Part shown: piece by piece, positions 1 to 8,073 of the stretch
How positions within the stretch are numbered: position 1 is the stretch's first letter
Layout of the letters: the number at the start of each line of letters is the position of its first letter
DNA from: JBFMHP01 sp964557295
GTDB taxonomy: Bacteria > Pseudomonadota > Gammaproteobacteria > RBG-16-57-12
Length of the DNA stretch: 64,000 nt
NCBI GenBank assembly: GCA_964557295.1
Contig: CAZKZP010000002.1
Location: 77,239 to 141,238 of the forward strand
Reading direction: 5' to 3'
Notes under the pieces: model-generated
The model's database searches: none
What the model saw: the letters and a program-made list of their open reading frames with translations, nothing else
What the model was told of the DNA's origin: nothing
Translations under genes and position numbers: made by a program

Positions 1-393
1 AGCCTGATGTTCTCGATGAACCTCCCGCTCTACACCGCGCGCAAGCAAGACCCCCTGCTGGCCCAGCGCACCCGCGAGCAGCTCGGCGAGCGCTATCGGC
101 TCGAAGACACCCAGGCGCAGATCGCCGCGCGCGTGCGCGAGCTGGTGACGCGCTACGAGGCGGCGCGCGAGCTGGTGGCGCTGCTGAAAAACGCCATCCT
201 TCCCCAGGCGCGCCAGACCGTGGATTCGATGCTGGCCGGCTATCAGGTGGGCAAGGTGGATTTCCTCAATGTGACCGGCGCAGAGATCACCCTGTTCGAT
301 TACGAAACCCAGTATTGGCAGACCTACAGCCAGGCGCGGCAGACCCTGGCGGCCCTGCAGGCCGAGGTCGGCAAGGAGTTGGTGTATGAATAA
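1..393 (+). CDS. cusC: Outer-membrane efflux channel (TolC/CusC family), C-terminal part
   Basis: The frame is open to the first base, so this is the last 131 codons of a gene that begins outside the window. The visible part is a long amphipathic helix rich in Arg, Glu, Gln and Ala, followed by a GYQVGKVDFLNV segment. That pattern is typical of the second helical-hairpin repeat of TolC-family outer-membrane factors. Its stop overlaps the start of the membrane-fusion protein by 8 bases, so the two are translationally coupled. With the adaptor and pump downstream it should form a tripartite export channel for Cu(I)/Ag(I). The cusC name rests on this context; czcC-like naming is possible. The ATG at base 7 is internal and not the real start. 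Confidence 0.85.
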   Translation, partial: SLMFSMNLPLYTARKQDPLLAQRTREQLGERYRLEDTQAQIAARVRELVTRYEAARELVALLKNAILPQARQTVDSMLAGYQVGKVDFLNVTGAEITLFDYETQYWQTYSQARQTLAALQAEVGKELVYE

Positions 394-1813
394 GCACGTC
401 GTATTGATAGCGATCCTAGCGGTGGCCGCCGGTCTGGCCGGCGGTTATTGGCTGGGCGGAATGAAGGAGCCGCCGGCGGAGCGCGCGGCGGTCAAGAGTG
501 AGGAGCGCCAGGTGCTGTTCTGGCGCAATCCGATGAATCCCGCGATCACCTCGCCGGTGTTTACCAAGGACGAGATGGGCATGGACTACCTCCCGGTGTA
601 TGCCGACGCGGGCGCGGTGAGCGAGGCCGCCGGCACGGTGCAGATCGATCCGAGCACGGTGCAGAACATCGGCGTGCGCACCACCGAGGCCGGGCAGCAG
701 GCGCTCGCGCGCAAGATCCGCGCCCTCGGGCGGGTGGCCTTCGACGAGGGGCGGCTGACGCGGCTGCACCCCAAGACCGAGGGCTGGATCGAGGCCTTGT
801 ATGTGGAGAATACCGGCGAACAGGTCGAGCGCGACGCCATGCTGCTCAGCATCTACTCGCCCCAGCTGGTGAGCAGCCAGCAGGAATATCTGCTGGCGCT
901 GAAGAACCTCGAGGCGCTCAAGGACAGCCCGTATGCTGATATCCGCCAAGGCGCGGCGGAATTGGTGCAGAGCGCACGCGAGCGGCTGGAGCTGCTGGAT
1001 GTGCCCGCGCACCAGATGCGCGAGCTGGAGCAGAATCGGAGTATCCAGAAGAGCCTGCACATCCATTCGCCGTTTGATGGCGTGGTGATCAACGTCGGTG
1101 CGCGCAAGGGCCAATACGTTACCCCCGAGACCGAGCTCTATATGCTCGCCGATCTCTCCAAGGTGTGGGTGATCGTCGATATCTACGAGGATGAACTGCC
1201 GTGGGTGCGCATCGGCGACCAAGCGCAGATGAGCGTCGCCGGCGCGCCGGGCAAGAACTTCAAGGGCAAGGTCAGCTACATCTATCCCTACATGGAGCCC
1301 AAGACCCGCACCGCCAAGGTGCGGCTGGAGTTCGACAACCGCGAGCAATGGCTCAAGCCCGACATGTACGCGGAGGTGCAGGTGCAGGCCGCGCGCCAGG
1401 AGCACGCCGTCGTGGTCCCGAGCGAGGCGGTGGTGCGTTCCGGCGACCGCAACCAGGTGTTCGTGCAGCGCGAGCCGGGCAAGTTCGAGCCGCGCGAGGT
1501 GCGCCTCGGGCTGAGTTCCGAGGGGCTGACCCAGATCCTGAGCGGTGTGCAGGCGGGCGAGATGGTGGTGACTTCCAGCCAGTTTCTGATTGACTCCGAG
1601 TCCAAGTTGCGCGAGGCCACCGCCAAGATGCTGGGGGTGGGAAAGGCGGACGCGCCGCGCGCGGACATGGAGGATATGTCGATGGACGACGTGCAGGGAA
1701 GCACTAGTGTCACGAGAGGCAGGGAGCCGGGAGTGACCGAGATGCGCCTGGATGCGCCGCCGGCGCCGGTCAACCCGCGCAAGCAGGAGGCAGGCCATGA
1801 ACATCAGCATTGA
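386..1813 (+). CDS. cusB: CusB-type periplasmic adaptor (membrane-fusion protein) of a heavy-metal RND pump
   Basis: The 475-residue protein has an N-terminal membrane anchor (about residues 5-25). A heavy-metal-binding segment follows at about residues 46-72 (FWRNPMNP, then DEMGMDYLPVY), matching the methionine-rich metal site of CusB proteins. Next come a helical hairpin, a lipoyl-like/beta-barrel region (HSPFDGVVINVGARKGQYV) and a C-terminal membrane-proximal domain. The tail is Met-, Asp- and His-rich (ADMEDMSMDD, GHEHQH), a likely extra metal-binding extension. It links the inner-membrane pump to the outer-membrane channel and hands over metal. It overlaps cusC by 8 bases. Unusually, 273 bases of palindromic repeats separate it from the pump gene. 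Family assignment is firm; Cu/Ag specificity is inferred from the Met motifs here and in CusA. Confidence 0.92.
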   Translation: MNKHVVLIAILAVAAGLAGGYWLGGMKEPPAERAAVKSEERQVLFWRNPMNPAITSPVFTKDEMGMDYLPVYADAGAVSEAAGTVQIDPSTVQNIGVRTTEAGQQALARKIRALGRVAFDEGRLTRLHPKTEGWIEALYVENTGEQVERDAMLLSIYSPQLVSSQQEYLLALKNLEALKDSPYADIRQGAAELVQSARERLELLDVPAHQMRELEQNRSIQKSLHIHSPFDGVVINVGARKGQYVTPETELYMLADLSKVWVIVDIYEDELPWVRIGDQAQMSVAGAPGKNFKGKVSYIYPYMEPKTRTAKVRLEFDNREQWLKPDMYAEVQVQAARQEHAVVVPSEAVVRSGDRNQVFVQREPGKFEPREVRLGLSSEGLTQILSGVQAGEMVVTSSQFLIDSESKLREATAKMLGVGKADAPRADMEDMSMDDVQGSTSVTRGREPGVTEMRLDAPPAPVNPRKQEAGHEHQH

Positions 1814-1842
1814 TGCCATTTCCCTGCGCGGCCGCTTTGTAC

Positions 1843-2026
1843 GTCCCCTCTCCCGCTGGGAGAGGGACAGGGTGAGGGAATCGCTCCTCCTGTCGTCCCC
1901 CTCACCCCAGCCCTCTCCCTCAAGGGAGAGACCGCCCGGCCCGGTGCCGCGATTTGTGCCCCCGGAACCGAGCGGTCTCTTCCCTCATCCGGCCCTTCGG
2001 GCCACCTTCTCCCCAAGGGAGAAGGG
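1843..2026. repeat. REP-like palindrome cluster (family A: CCCTCTCCC/GGGAGAGGG) between cusB and cusA
   Basis: Three inverted repeats are visible. CCCTCTCCC at 1846-1854 pairs with GGGAGAGGG at 1858-1866. CCCTCTCCC followed by CAAGGGAGAG occurs near 1914-1930. CCTTCTCCC at 2005-2013 pairs with GGGAGAAGG at 2017-2025. The first two hairpins are joined by ACAGGGTGAGGG and CCCCCTCACCCC, which are themselves complementary, so the unit folds like a two-hairpin REP doublet. Related copies lie at 36141-36175, 53669-53689 and 62666-62754. Confidence 0.85.
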
Positions 2027-2086
2027 GAAAGGAGTGGCCTTTGGCCACAGGTTCCTTGGCTGGGGGCATAGTATTGGGAGGCGGCC

Positions 2087-5000
2087 ATGATCCAAGCCAT
2101 CATCGATGCATCGTTGCGCAACCGTTTCCTGGTGCTGATCGCGGCGGTGTTGCTGGTCGCCGCGGGCGTGTGGGCGGTCAAACACACGCCGCTCGACGCC
2201 ATCCCCGATCTCTCCGACGCGCAGGTGATCATCCTCACCGAGTACCCCGGCCAGGCGCCGCAGGTGGTGGAGGATCAGGTGACCTATCCGCTGACCACGG
2301 CGATGCTCTCGGTGCCCAAGGCGCGCGTGGTGCGCGGCTTCTCCTTCTTCGACAGCTCTTTCGTCTATGTGATCTTCGAGGAAGGCACCGACATCTACTG
2401 GGCGCGCTCGCGCGTGCTGGAGTATCTCAACTACGTGCGCGCCCAGCTGCCGGCCGGCGTCTCGCCCACGCTCGGGCCGGACGCCACCGGCGTGGGCTGG
2501 GTGTATGAATACGCCTTGGTCGATCGCAGCGGCAGGCACGATCTGGCCAAGCTGCGCTCGCTGCAAGACTGGTATCTGCGCTATCAACTGCAAACCGTGC
2601 CGGGCGTGGCCGAGGTCGCCTCGATCGGCGGCTATGTGAAGCAGTATCAGGTGGAGGTCGATCCCAACGCGCTGCTCGCCTACGGCATCTCGCTCGGCAA
2701 GGTGAAGGAGGCGATCCAGCGTTCGAATCAGGACGTGGGCGGCCGGCTGATCGAGATGGCCGAGACCGAATACATGGTGCGCGGCCTGGGGTATATCCGT
2801 TCCATCGACGATCTCAACGCGGTGCCGGTGGGCGTCGATGACAACGGCGTGCCGGTGCGGCTGCAAGACATCGCCCATGTGCATCTCGGACCGGAGCTGC
2901 GCCGCGGCGCGGTGGAGCTCAATGGCGAGGGCGAGGTGGCCGGCGGCGTGGTGGTGATGCGCTACGGCGAAAACGCCATGGCGACCATCGAGCGGGTGCG
3001 CGCCAAGCTCGAGGAGCTCAAGGCCGGCCTGCCCGAAGGGGTGGAGATCGTGACCGTGTACGATCGCGGTGACCTGATCCAGCGCGCGGTCGACAATCTC
3101 AATTTCAAGCTGATCGAGGAATCCATCGTCGTCTCGATCATCTGCATCCTGTTCCTGCTGCACGCGCGCTCCGCCCTGGTGGCGATCGTCTCGCTGCCGC
3201 TCGGCATCCTCGCCGCCTTCCTGGTGATGAAATGGCAGGGCATCAACGCCAACATCATGTCGCTCGGCGGCATCGCGATCGCCATCGGCGCGATGGTCGA
3301 CGGGGCGATCGTGATGATCGAAAACGCGCACAAGCGCCTGGAGCACGCCGTCGCGGACCAGGGCCGCGCGCTGCTCGCGCACGAGCGCTGGGAGGCAATC
3401 GCGCAGGCCTCGAAGGAGGTCGGCCCGGCGCTGTTCTTCTCGCTGCTGATCATCACCGTCTCCTTCCTGCCGGTGTTCACGTTGCAAGCGCAGGAGGGGC
3501 GGCTGTTCGCGCCGCTCGCCTACACCAAGACCTACGCCATGGCCGCCGCCGCGATCCTGGCGATCACCCTGGTGCCGGTGCTGATGGGCTACTTCATCCG
3601 CGGGCGCATCCTGCCCGAGGCGCGCAACCCCATCAACCGGATGCTGCGCGCGCTGCACGCGCCGCTGCTGCATCAGGCGATCCGCTGGCGCGGGTGGACG
3701 TTGCTGCTCGCGGCGGCGCTGCTGGCGCTCACGGTGCTGCCCGTCGCCAAGCTCGGCAGCGAGTTCATGCCGCCGCTCGATGAGGGCGACATCCTCTACA
3801 TGCCGACCACCTATCCCGGCATCTCCATCACCAAGGCCAAGGAGCTGATGCAGCAGACCGACCGCATCCTCGCCGGCTTCCCCGAGGTGGCGACGGTCTT
3901 CGGCAAGACCGGGCGCGCCGAGACCGCGACCGACCCCGCGCCGCTGTCGATGCTGGAGACCACCATCCGCCTCAAGCCGCGCGAGCAGTGGCCCGACCCG
4001 GAGAAGACCACGCGCGAGTTGATGGACGAGATGGACGCAGCGATCCGCTTCCCGGGCTTGGCCAACGCCTGGACCATGCCGATCAAGACGCGCATCGACA
4101 TGCTCTCCACCGGCATCAAGACGCCGATCGGCATCAAGGTCAGCGGGCCGGATCTCGCCGTGTTGCAGCAGATCTCCGAGGACATCGAGCGCGCGCTCAA
4201 GGCGCTGCCCGAGACCCTCTCGGCCTTCGGCGACCGGGCCGTCGGCGGCTCCTATCTCGACTTCGTCATCGACCGGCACGCGGCGGCGCGCTACGGGCTG
4301 ACCGTGGGTGATGTACAGGATGTGATCCAGACGGCCATCGGCGGCATGAACGTCACCCAGGCCGTCGAAGGGCTGGAGCGCTATCCGGTGAATCTGCGCT
4401 ACCCGCGCGAGCTGCGCGACAACCTCGAACAGTTGAAGCGCGTGCTGATCTCCACCCCGACCGGCAGCCAGATCCCGCTGTCGCTGGTTGCCGAACTAAA
4501 GCTCGCGCGCGGCGCCCCCGAGATCAAGACCGAAGGCTCGCGCCCCAACGCCTGGGTCTACGTCGACATCACCTCCTCGGACATCGGCGGTTATGTCGAA
4601 CAGGCCCGGCAGGCAGTGGCCGATCAGGTCAAGATCCCGCCGGGCTACAGCCTGGTGTGGTCGGGTCAGTTCGAATACATGGAACGCGCCAAGGCGCGGC
4701 TGATGATCGTGGTGCCGCTGACGCTGCTGATCATCTTCCTGCTGCTGTATTTGAACTTCCGCAACATCAGTGCGCCGCTGGTGGTGATGTGTTCGATCCC
4801 CTTCGCCCTGATCGGCGGCATCTGGCTGGTGTATTGGCTGGGGTACAATCTCTCGGTGGCCGTCGCGGTGGGCTTCATCGCCCTGGCCGGCGTCGCCGCC
4901 GAGATCGGCGTGCTGGTGCTGACCTTCATCGATCACGAGGTCGCGCGGCTGCGCCGCCAGCACGCGCGGCTCAGCGCCGAGCAGATCCGCCTGGCGGTGC

Positions 5001-5215
5001 ACACCGGCACCGCCGAACGGGTGCGCCCCATCGCCATGACCGCCACCGCCATCATCGCCGGCCTGCTGCCCATCATGTGGGGCGGCGGCACCGGCTCGGA
5101 GGTCATGCAGCGCATCGCCGCCCCGATGGTCGGCGGCATGGTCAGCACCACGCTGTTGTGCCTGCTGGTGCTGCCGGTGATCTATGGCTATGTGTTGCAG
5201 TGGCGGGAGAAGTAA
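2087..5215 (+). CDS. cusA: CusA-type heavy-metal RND efflux pump (Cu(I)/Ag(I))
   Basis: This 1042-residue inner-membrane proton-driven exporter has the usual HME-RND length and layout: an N-terminal TM, a periplasmic porter domain, TMs 2-6, a second porter domain and TMs 8-12. The proton-relay segment GGIAIAIGAMVDGAIVMIEN near residue 400 carries the conserved Asp. Methionines lie at residues 572 (YMPTTYPG), 622 (LSMLETTIRL) and 672 (RIDMLSTGIKTPIG). From memory they align with the three-methionine site M573/M623/M672 of E. coli CusA, which supports monovalent Cu/Ag rather than Zn/Co/Ni transport. The ATG at 2087 follows a GGGAGG ribosome site. It should be the last gene of a cusCBA operon, although the repeat cluster upstream may reduce read-through. 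Confidence 0.95.
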   Translation: MIQAIIDASLRNRFLVLIAAVLLVAAGVWAVKHTPLDAIPDLSDAQVIILTEYPGQAPQVVEDQVTYPLTTAMLSVPKARVVRGFSFFDSSFVYVIFEEGTDIYWARSRVLEYLNYVRAQLPAGVSPTLGPDATGVGWVYEYALVDRSGRHDLAKLRSLQDWYLRYQLQTVPGVAEVASIGGYVKQYQVEVDPNALLAYGISLGKVKEAIQRSNQDVGGRLIEMAETEYMVRGLGYIRSIDDLNAVPVGVDDNGVPVRLQDIAHVHLGPELRRGAVELNGEGEVAGGVVVMRYGENAMATIERVRAKLEELKAGLPEGVEIVTVYDRGDLIQRAVDNLNFKLIEESIVVSIICILFLLHARSALVAIVSLPLGILAAFLVMKWQGINANIMSLGGIAIAIGAMVDGAIVMIENAHKRLEHAVADQGRALLAHERWEAIAQASKEVGPALFFSLLIITVSFLPVFTLQAQEGRLFAPLAYTKTYAMAAAAILAITLVPVLMGYFIRGRILPEARNPINRMLRALHAPLLHQAIRWRGWTLLLAAALLALTVLPVAKLGSEFMPPLDEGDILYMPTTYPGISITKAKELMQQTDRILAGFPEVATVFGKTGRAETATDPAPLSMLETTIRLKPREQWPDPEKTTRELMDEMDAAIRFPGLANAWTMPIKTRIDMLSTGIKTPIGIKVSGPDLAVLQQISEDIERALKALPETLSAFGDRAVGGSYLDFVIDRHAAARYGLTVGDVQDVIQTAIGGMNVTQAVEGLERYPVNLRYPRELRDNLEQLKRVLISTPTGSQIPLSLVAELKLARGAPEIKTEGSRPNAWVYVDITSSDIGGYVEQARQAVADQVKIPPGYSLVWSGQFEYMERAKARLMIVVPLTLLIIFLLLYLNFRNISAPLVVMCSIPFALIGGIWLVYWLGYNLSVAVAVGFIALAGVAAEIGVLVLTFIDHEVARLRRQHARLSAEQIRLAVHTGTAERVRPIAMTATAIIAGLLPIMWGGGTGSEVMQRIAAPMVGGMVSTTLLCLLVLPVIYGYVLQWREK

Positions 5216-5226
5216 GTGATGCGTGC

Positions 5227-5284
5227 GTAGCCTGGGTGGAGCCGCAGGCGAAACCCGGGTTTCGTTACACGCAACCCAGGCCAC
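5227..5284. repeat. Extragenic palindrome (family C: GCCTGGGT...ACCCAGGC)
   Basis: GCCTGGGT at 5230-5237 is complementary to ACCCAGGC at 5274-5281. Inside lies the perfect palindrome AAACCCGGGTTT (5251-5262). It sits just after the cusA stop and is followed by no T run. It resembles the widespread GTAGCCTGGGT...CCCGGG repeats of proteobacteria rather than a rho-independent terminator. Confidence 0.6.
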
Positions 5285-5331
5285 GGAGCTGATGTTTTAT
5301 TAGAGTTGTATCAACCACAGAGGAGACGACA

Positions 5332-5820
5332 ATGAAGACCTTGAAACCAACTGTAATGTTAATCGCCGCCAGCCTGTGGGCATCGAGCGCGGCCTGGGCC
5401 GCCGAGGACGCGTCCCATGATCACGGCAGTCACGATCACGGCGCACAGGCGCCGGCGGAGTCGATGCCGCCTGAAGGCCACAACCCAGCGGGCATGGCCC
5501 ATGGGTTCCTGAAAACCCAGGACGTGGATGGTTACACCGTCACCTTTCACGTGATGGGCAAGACACCGGGGATGGATCACGGCGGCAGCCACAACCTGAT
5601 GGTGAAGATCGAGGCCAAGGGCAAGGCCCTGCAGGATGTGGTCATCAATTCCAAGGTGATCCACCCGAGCGGCGCGGCGGAGACCAAGCCGCTGGTGCGC
5701 ATGGGCGACTGGTATATGAACGGGTATGACCTGGCGCACGAAGGGAAACACCAGCTGATGATCCTGTTCAAAACCGCTGATGGCGAAAAACACAAGGCTG
5801 GGGTTTACTACCCCGAATAA
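5332..5820 (+). CDS. Secreted His-rich YtkA/FixH-like protein, probably metal-related
   Basis: The 162-residue protein has a clear signal peptide ending near ASSAAWA (about residue 23). A histidine cluster follows (HDHGSHDHG) and then a beta-rich domain (about residues 50-160: YTVTFHVMG, HNLMVKIEAKGKALQDV, HQLMILFKTADG). The domain resembles the immunoglobulin-like YtkA/FixH-type fold. An AGGAGACGAC ribosome site lies just before the ATG. Its position 116 bases after cusA and its histidine and methionine content suggest periplasmic copper or silver binding. The function is not established; the domain call is by pattern only. Confidence 0.75.
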   Translation: MKTLKPTVMLIAASLWASSAAWAAEDASHDHGSHDHGAQAPAESMPPEGHNPAGMAHGFLKTQDVDGYTVTFHVMGKTPGMDHGGSHNLMVKIEAKGKALQDVVINSKVIHPSGAAETKPLVRMGDWYMNGYDLAHEGKHQLMILFKTADGEKHKAGVYYPE

Positions 5821-5883
5821 TCACCGGAAGTTGCGGCGTGCGTAAGAAGATGCTAATAAACAGGTAAATCACCAGGACGTTTT

Positions 5884-6441
5884 ATGGAAATCATCCCGAA
5901 CTGGCATCCGATCTTCGTGCACTTCACGATTGCGCTGTTGTGCACGTCCTTGCTGTTCATGCTGCTGAAGTGGATCTATCCCAAACCGCCCTACGTCGAG
6001 CAATGGCGCGCGGTGGCGCGCTGGACCTTGTGGCTGGGTGGCGCCATCACCCTTGTCACGGTGTTCACCGGCTGGCTGGCCTTCAATTCCGTGGCCCATG
6101 ACGACGTTTCACACCGGGCGATGCTGGAGCATCGCAACTGGGCGTTGACCACCTTCGTGCTGATCGAGACCCTCACGGTCTGGTCGATCATCCGCTGCCT
6201 GCGCCGGCAGCACCTCGGCTATGGCTTCCTGGCCCTGATGATCCTCACGGTGGGCATGGTCGGGTCCACCGCCTGGCACGGGGCGGAGCTGGTGTATCGC
6301 CACGGCCTGGGGGTGATGTCGCTGCCGGACACCGGCCAGCATGCGCACGGTGATCATGCACACGGCCACGCGACCGAACTTGAAGACATGGCCATCGAGG
6401 CCGATACGCTCGATGAGTTCATCCCACACAAACACGATTGA
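5884..6441 (+). CDS. DUF2231-family inner-membrane protein with a His-rich tail
   Basis: The 185-residue protein opens with NWHPIFVHFTIALL, the N-terminal signature of DUF2231 membrane proteins. Four hydrophobic segments are visible (about residues 12-33, 50-68, 92-108 and 118-136). The C-terminal tail has a histidine run (HAHGDHAHGHATE and a final HKHD), which could bind metal. DUF2231 proteins have no agreed biochemical role, but some are found beside cytochromes and redox lipoproteins, as here. It lies 63 bases after the His-rich secreted protein and 13 bases before the lipoprotein cytochrome, so 5332-7326 is probably one operon. Confidence 0.85.
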   Translation: MEIIPNWHPIFVHFTIALLCTSLLFMLLKWIYPKPPYVEQWRAVARWTLWLGGAITLVTVFTGWLAFNSVAHDDVSHRAMLEHRNWALTTFVLIETLTVWSIIRCLRRQHLGYGFLALMILTVGMVGSTAWHGAELVYRHGLGVMSLPDTGQHAHGDHAHGHATELEDMAIEADTLDEFIPHKHD

Positions 6442-6454
6442 TCCGCAGGATTCG

Positions 6455-6916
6455 ATGTTGGCACACAGTATTCTCATCGTCTTGGTCGCCGGCGCGCTGC
6501 TGGCGGGATGTGAGCAGGGGGCGGTGCCCACGCCCGCCTCCAGCCCGGCCAAACCCCCGCCGCGCACGACGGACGCCGCGCAGCTCGCGCTGGGCAAGAA
6601 GGTGTACGAGGCCCACTGCAAGCAGTGCCACGGCGCGAAGGCCGAAGGCCATCCGAGCTGGCGCATGCAGGGGCCAGACGGCAAATACCCCCCGCCGCCG
6701 CTCGATGGGGGCGGACACGCCTGGCACCACACCAATGCCGTGCTGACCGATGTGATCAAGAACGGCAGTCCCGGCGGCATGGGCAATATGCCGGGCTGGA
6801 AGGGCAAGCTCAGCGACCGCGAGATCGCGGCGGTGATCGACTGGTTCAAGTCGCTCTGGCCTGAGGAGGCCTATGAGATCTGGTATCAGATCGAGCTTGA
6901 GAGTTACCGCAAATGA
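6455..6916 (+). CDS. Lipoprotein monoheme cytochrome c
   Basis: I chose the ATG at 6455 because it gives a lipoprotein signal peptide with an LAGC lipobox (Cys at residue 19). An upstream in-frame start would bury this signal. The mature protein has a Pro-rich linker, then a class I cytochrome c domain with one heme site (CKQCH) near residue 56. A methionine-rich loop (GGMGNMPGWKGKLSDREI) follows and can supply the axial Met. The fold ends with the usual C-terminal helix (AAVIDWFKSLWPEEAYEIW). The protein is a membrane-anchored periplasmic electron carrier. The next gene's first in-frame ATG overlaps this stop (ATGA), though a better start lies 24 bases later. Confidence 0.88.
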   Translation: MLAHSILIVLVAGALLAGCEQGAVPTPASSPAKPPPRTTDAAQLALGKKVYEAHCKQCHGAKAEGHPSWRMQGPDGKYPPPPLDGGGHAWHHTNAVLTDVIKNGSPGGMGNMPGWKGKLSDREIAAVIDWFKSLWPEEAYEIWYQIELESYRK

Positions 6917-6936
6917 CAAAACAGACGGGAGGCGCG

Positions 6937-7326
6937 ATGTACGGATTTCATGTCAGTGTGAAAGGTGAGTTCAACGCCGTTATCGAACGCGTGACGCAAG
7001 CGCTGCAACAGGAAGGTTTCGGCGTACTCACCGATATCGACGTGCAGGCCACCCTGAAGAAGAAACTCAATGTCGAGATGCGCCCGTATCGCATCCTCGG
7101 CGCCTGCAATCCCCCGCTCGCGCACCGCGCCATCAGCGCCGAGCCGGACATCGGCCTGCTGCTGCCCTGCAACGTGCTGGTGCGCGGTGAGGAAGACGGC
7201 TCGATCACCGTCGGCTTCATGGACCCGGCGGCGGTTTTGGGGCTGGTGGAAAAGCCCGATCTGCACGCGCTGGCCGGCGAGGTGCGCGCCAAGCTGCTGC
7301 GCGTGCGCGACGCCCTGGCGCGCTAA
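6937..7326 (+). CDS. DUF302 domain protein
   Basis: The product is 129 residues from the ATG at 6937, which follows a GGGAGGC ribosome site. An ATG at 6913 overlaps the previous stop but would add eight unrelated residues. The sequence MYGFHVSVKGEFNAVIERV, then EGFGVLTDIDVQATLKKKL and LGACNPPLAHRAI, is the classic DUF302 pattern: a small alpha/beta homodimer fold with a conserved GACNP loop. DUF302 proteins often neighbour thioredoxins, cytochromes or metal-stress genes, but their reaction is unknown. No signal peptide is visible, so it is probably cytoplasmic even though its neighbours are periplasmic. Confidence 0.9.
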   Translation: MYGFHVSVKGEFNAVIERVTQALQQEGFGVLTDIDVQATLKKKLNVEMRPYRILGACNPPLAHRAISAEPDIGLLLPCNVLVRGEEDGSITVGFMDPAAVLGLVEKPDLHALAGEVRAKLLRVRDALAR

Positions 7327-7553
7327 GCTTCACTCTTTCTTTCTGCACCACCTGATTCCGCGCCAGCAACGCTGCTGGTCCTGCGGGAAAGAATGCTGTC
7401 TGCATGCTGACATCCTGTGATGCTTGTCACAGATTGTTAAAGCCCCCATGAAGCGTGTCGATATTTAACCTTGCGGAAAGTCGCCGTTCCACTTTCCCCG
7501 GTTCATCCGCGTGTGCGGATGTCTCTCAAATGAATGGAAGGGGAAGCATCTCT

Positions 7554-8048
7554 ATGTCAGTAAAAATCATTGCAGCGTTGTTTGGTCTGGGGTTGGTGGT
7601 CGCCGGCTCGAATGCCATGGCGGCCTCGGATGCCGCGTTTCCCAAGGGCTGGCAGGATTGGCCGATCAAGCACACCGGCGCGATCCCCGGCAGCAGCACA
7701 CCGATTCCAACCGGCGTGCCGGTGATCGTGCAGGAGACGGTCAAGACCTATAACTGGGTCCAGGACGGCAAGGGCACCAAATACAACGTGCGCGTGAATC
7801 CGGCGCAGGACGGCCCCTACAAGGCCCGTTCCGGCAAATTCGGCGATGGTCCCACCGCCGTGCTGGAACTGGTGGACATCAAGGCGGTCCTGGTCACCGA
7901 GCACCTGCTCGGCGAGCCGATCTACGGGGCGTATACCTTTGACGGCAAGGACATCAGCGATGCCCACGCCTCGTTGAAGGCGCAAGCCTGCAAGACCTGT
8001 CATTCGGGGTACGGTGAGGCCTGCGTGATCGGGGTCTGCTCCAAATAA
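7554..8048 (+). CDS. Periplasmic P460/cytochrome c'-beta-like monoheme protein
   Basis: The ATG at 7554 sits behind an AAGGGGAA ribosome site and gives a 164-residue protein with a cleavable signal peptide ending at NAMAA. The mature part begins FPKGWQDWP, has a central strand region with FGDGPTAVLELV, and carries its only heme motif (CKTCH) near the C-terminus. A C-terminal CxxCH after a small beta fold is the layout of cytochrome P460 and c'-beta proteins, whose known members bind NO or oxidise hydroxylamine. The family call is by pattern only. A further Cys pair (ACVIGVC) at the very end could form a disulfide. The chemoreceptor gene begins 25 bases downstream, which suggests co-transcription. 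Confidence 0.65.
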   Translation: MSVKIIAALFGLGLVVAGSNAMAASDAAFPKGWQDWPIKHTGAIPGSSTPIPTGVPVIVQETVKTYNWVQDGKGTKYNVRVNPAQDGPYKARSGKFGDGPTAVLELVDIKAVLVTEHLLGEPIYGAYTFDGKDISDAHASLKAQACKTCHSGYGEACVIGVCSK

Positions 8049-8073
8049 GCCAGCTTAGGCGGGGGGATCTGCC

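Noticed and set aside
1985..4279. A 764-codon open frame on the minus strand opposite cusA, and similar long antisense frames opposite aceE and aceF
   Set aside because: High GC content keeps antisense frames open. The translations are His-, Asp- and Arg-rich shadows with no domain, while the plus strand encodes clear families.
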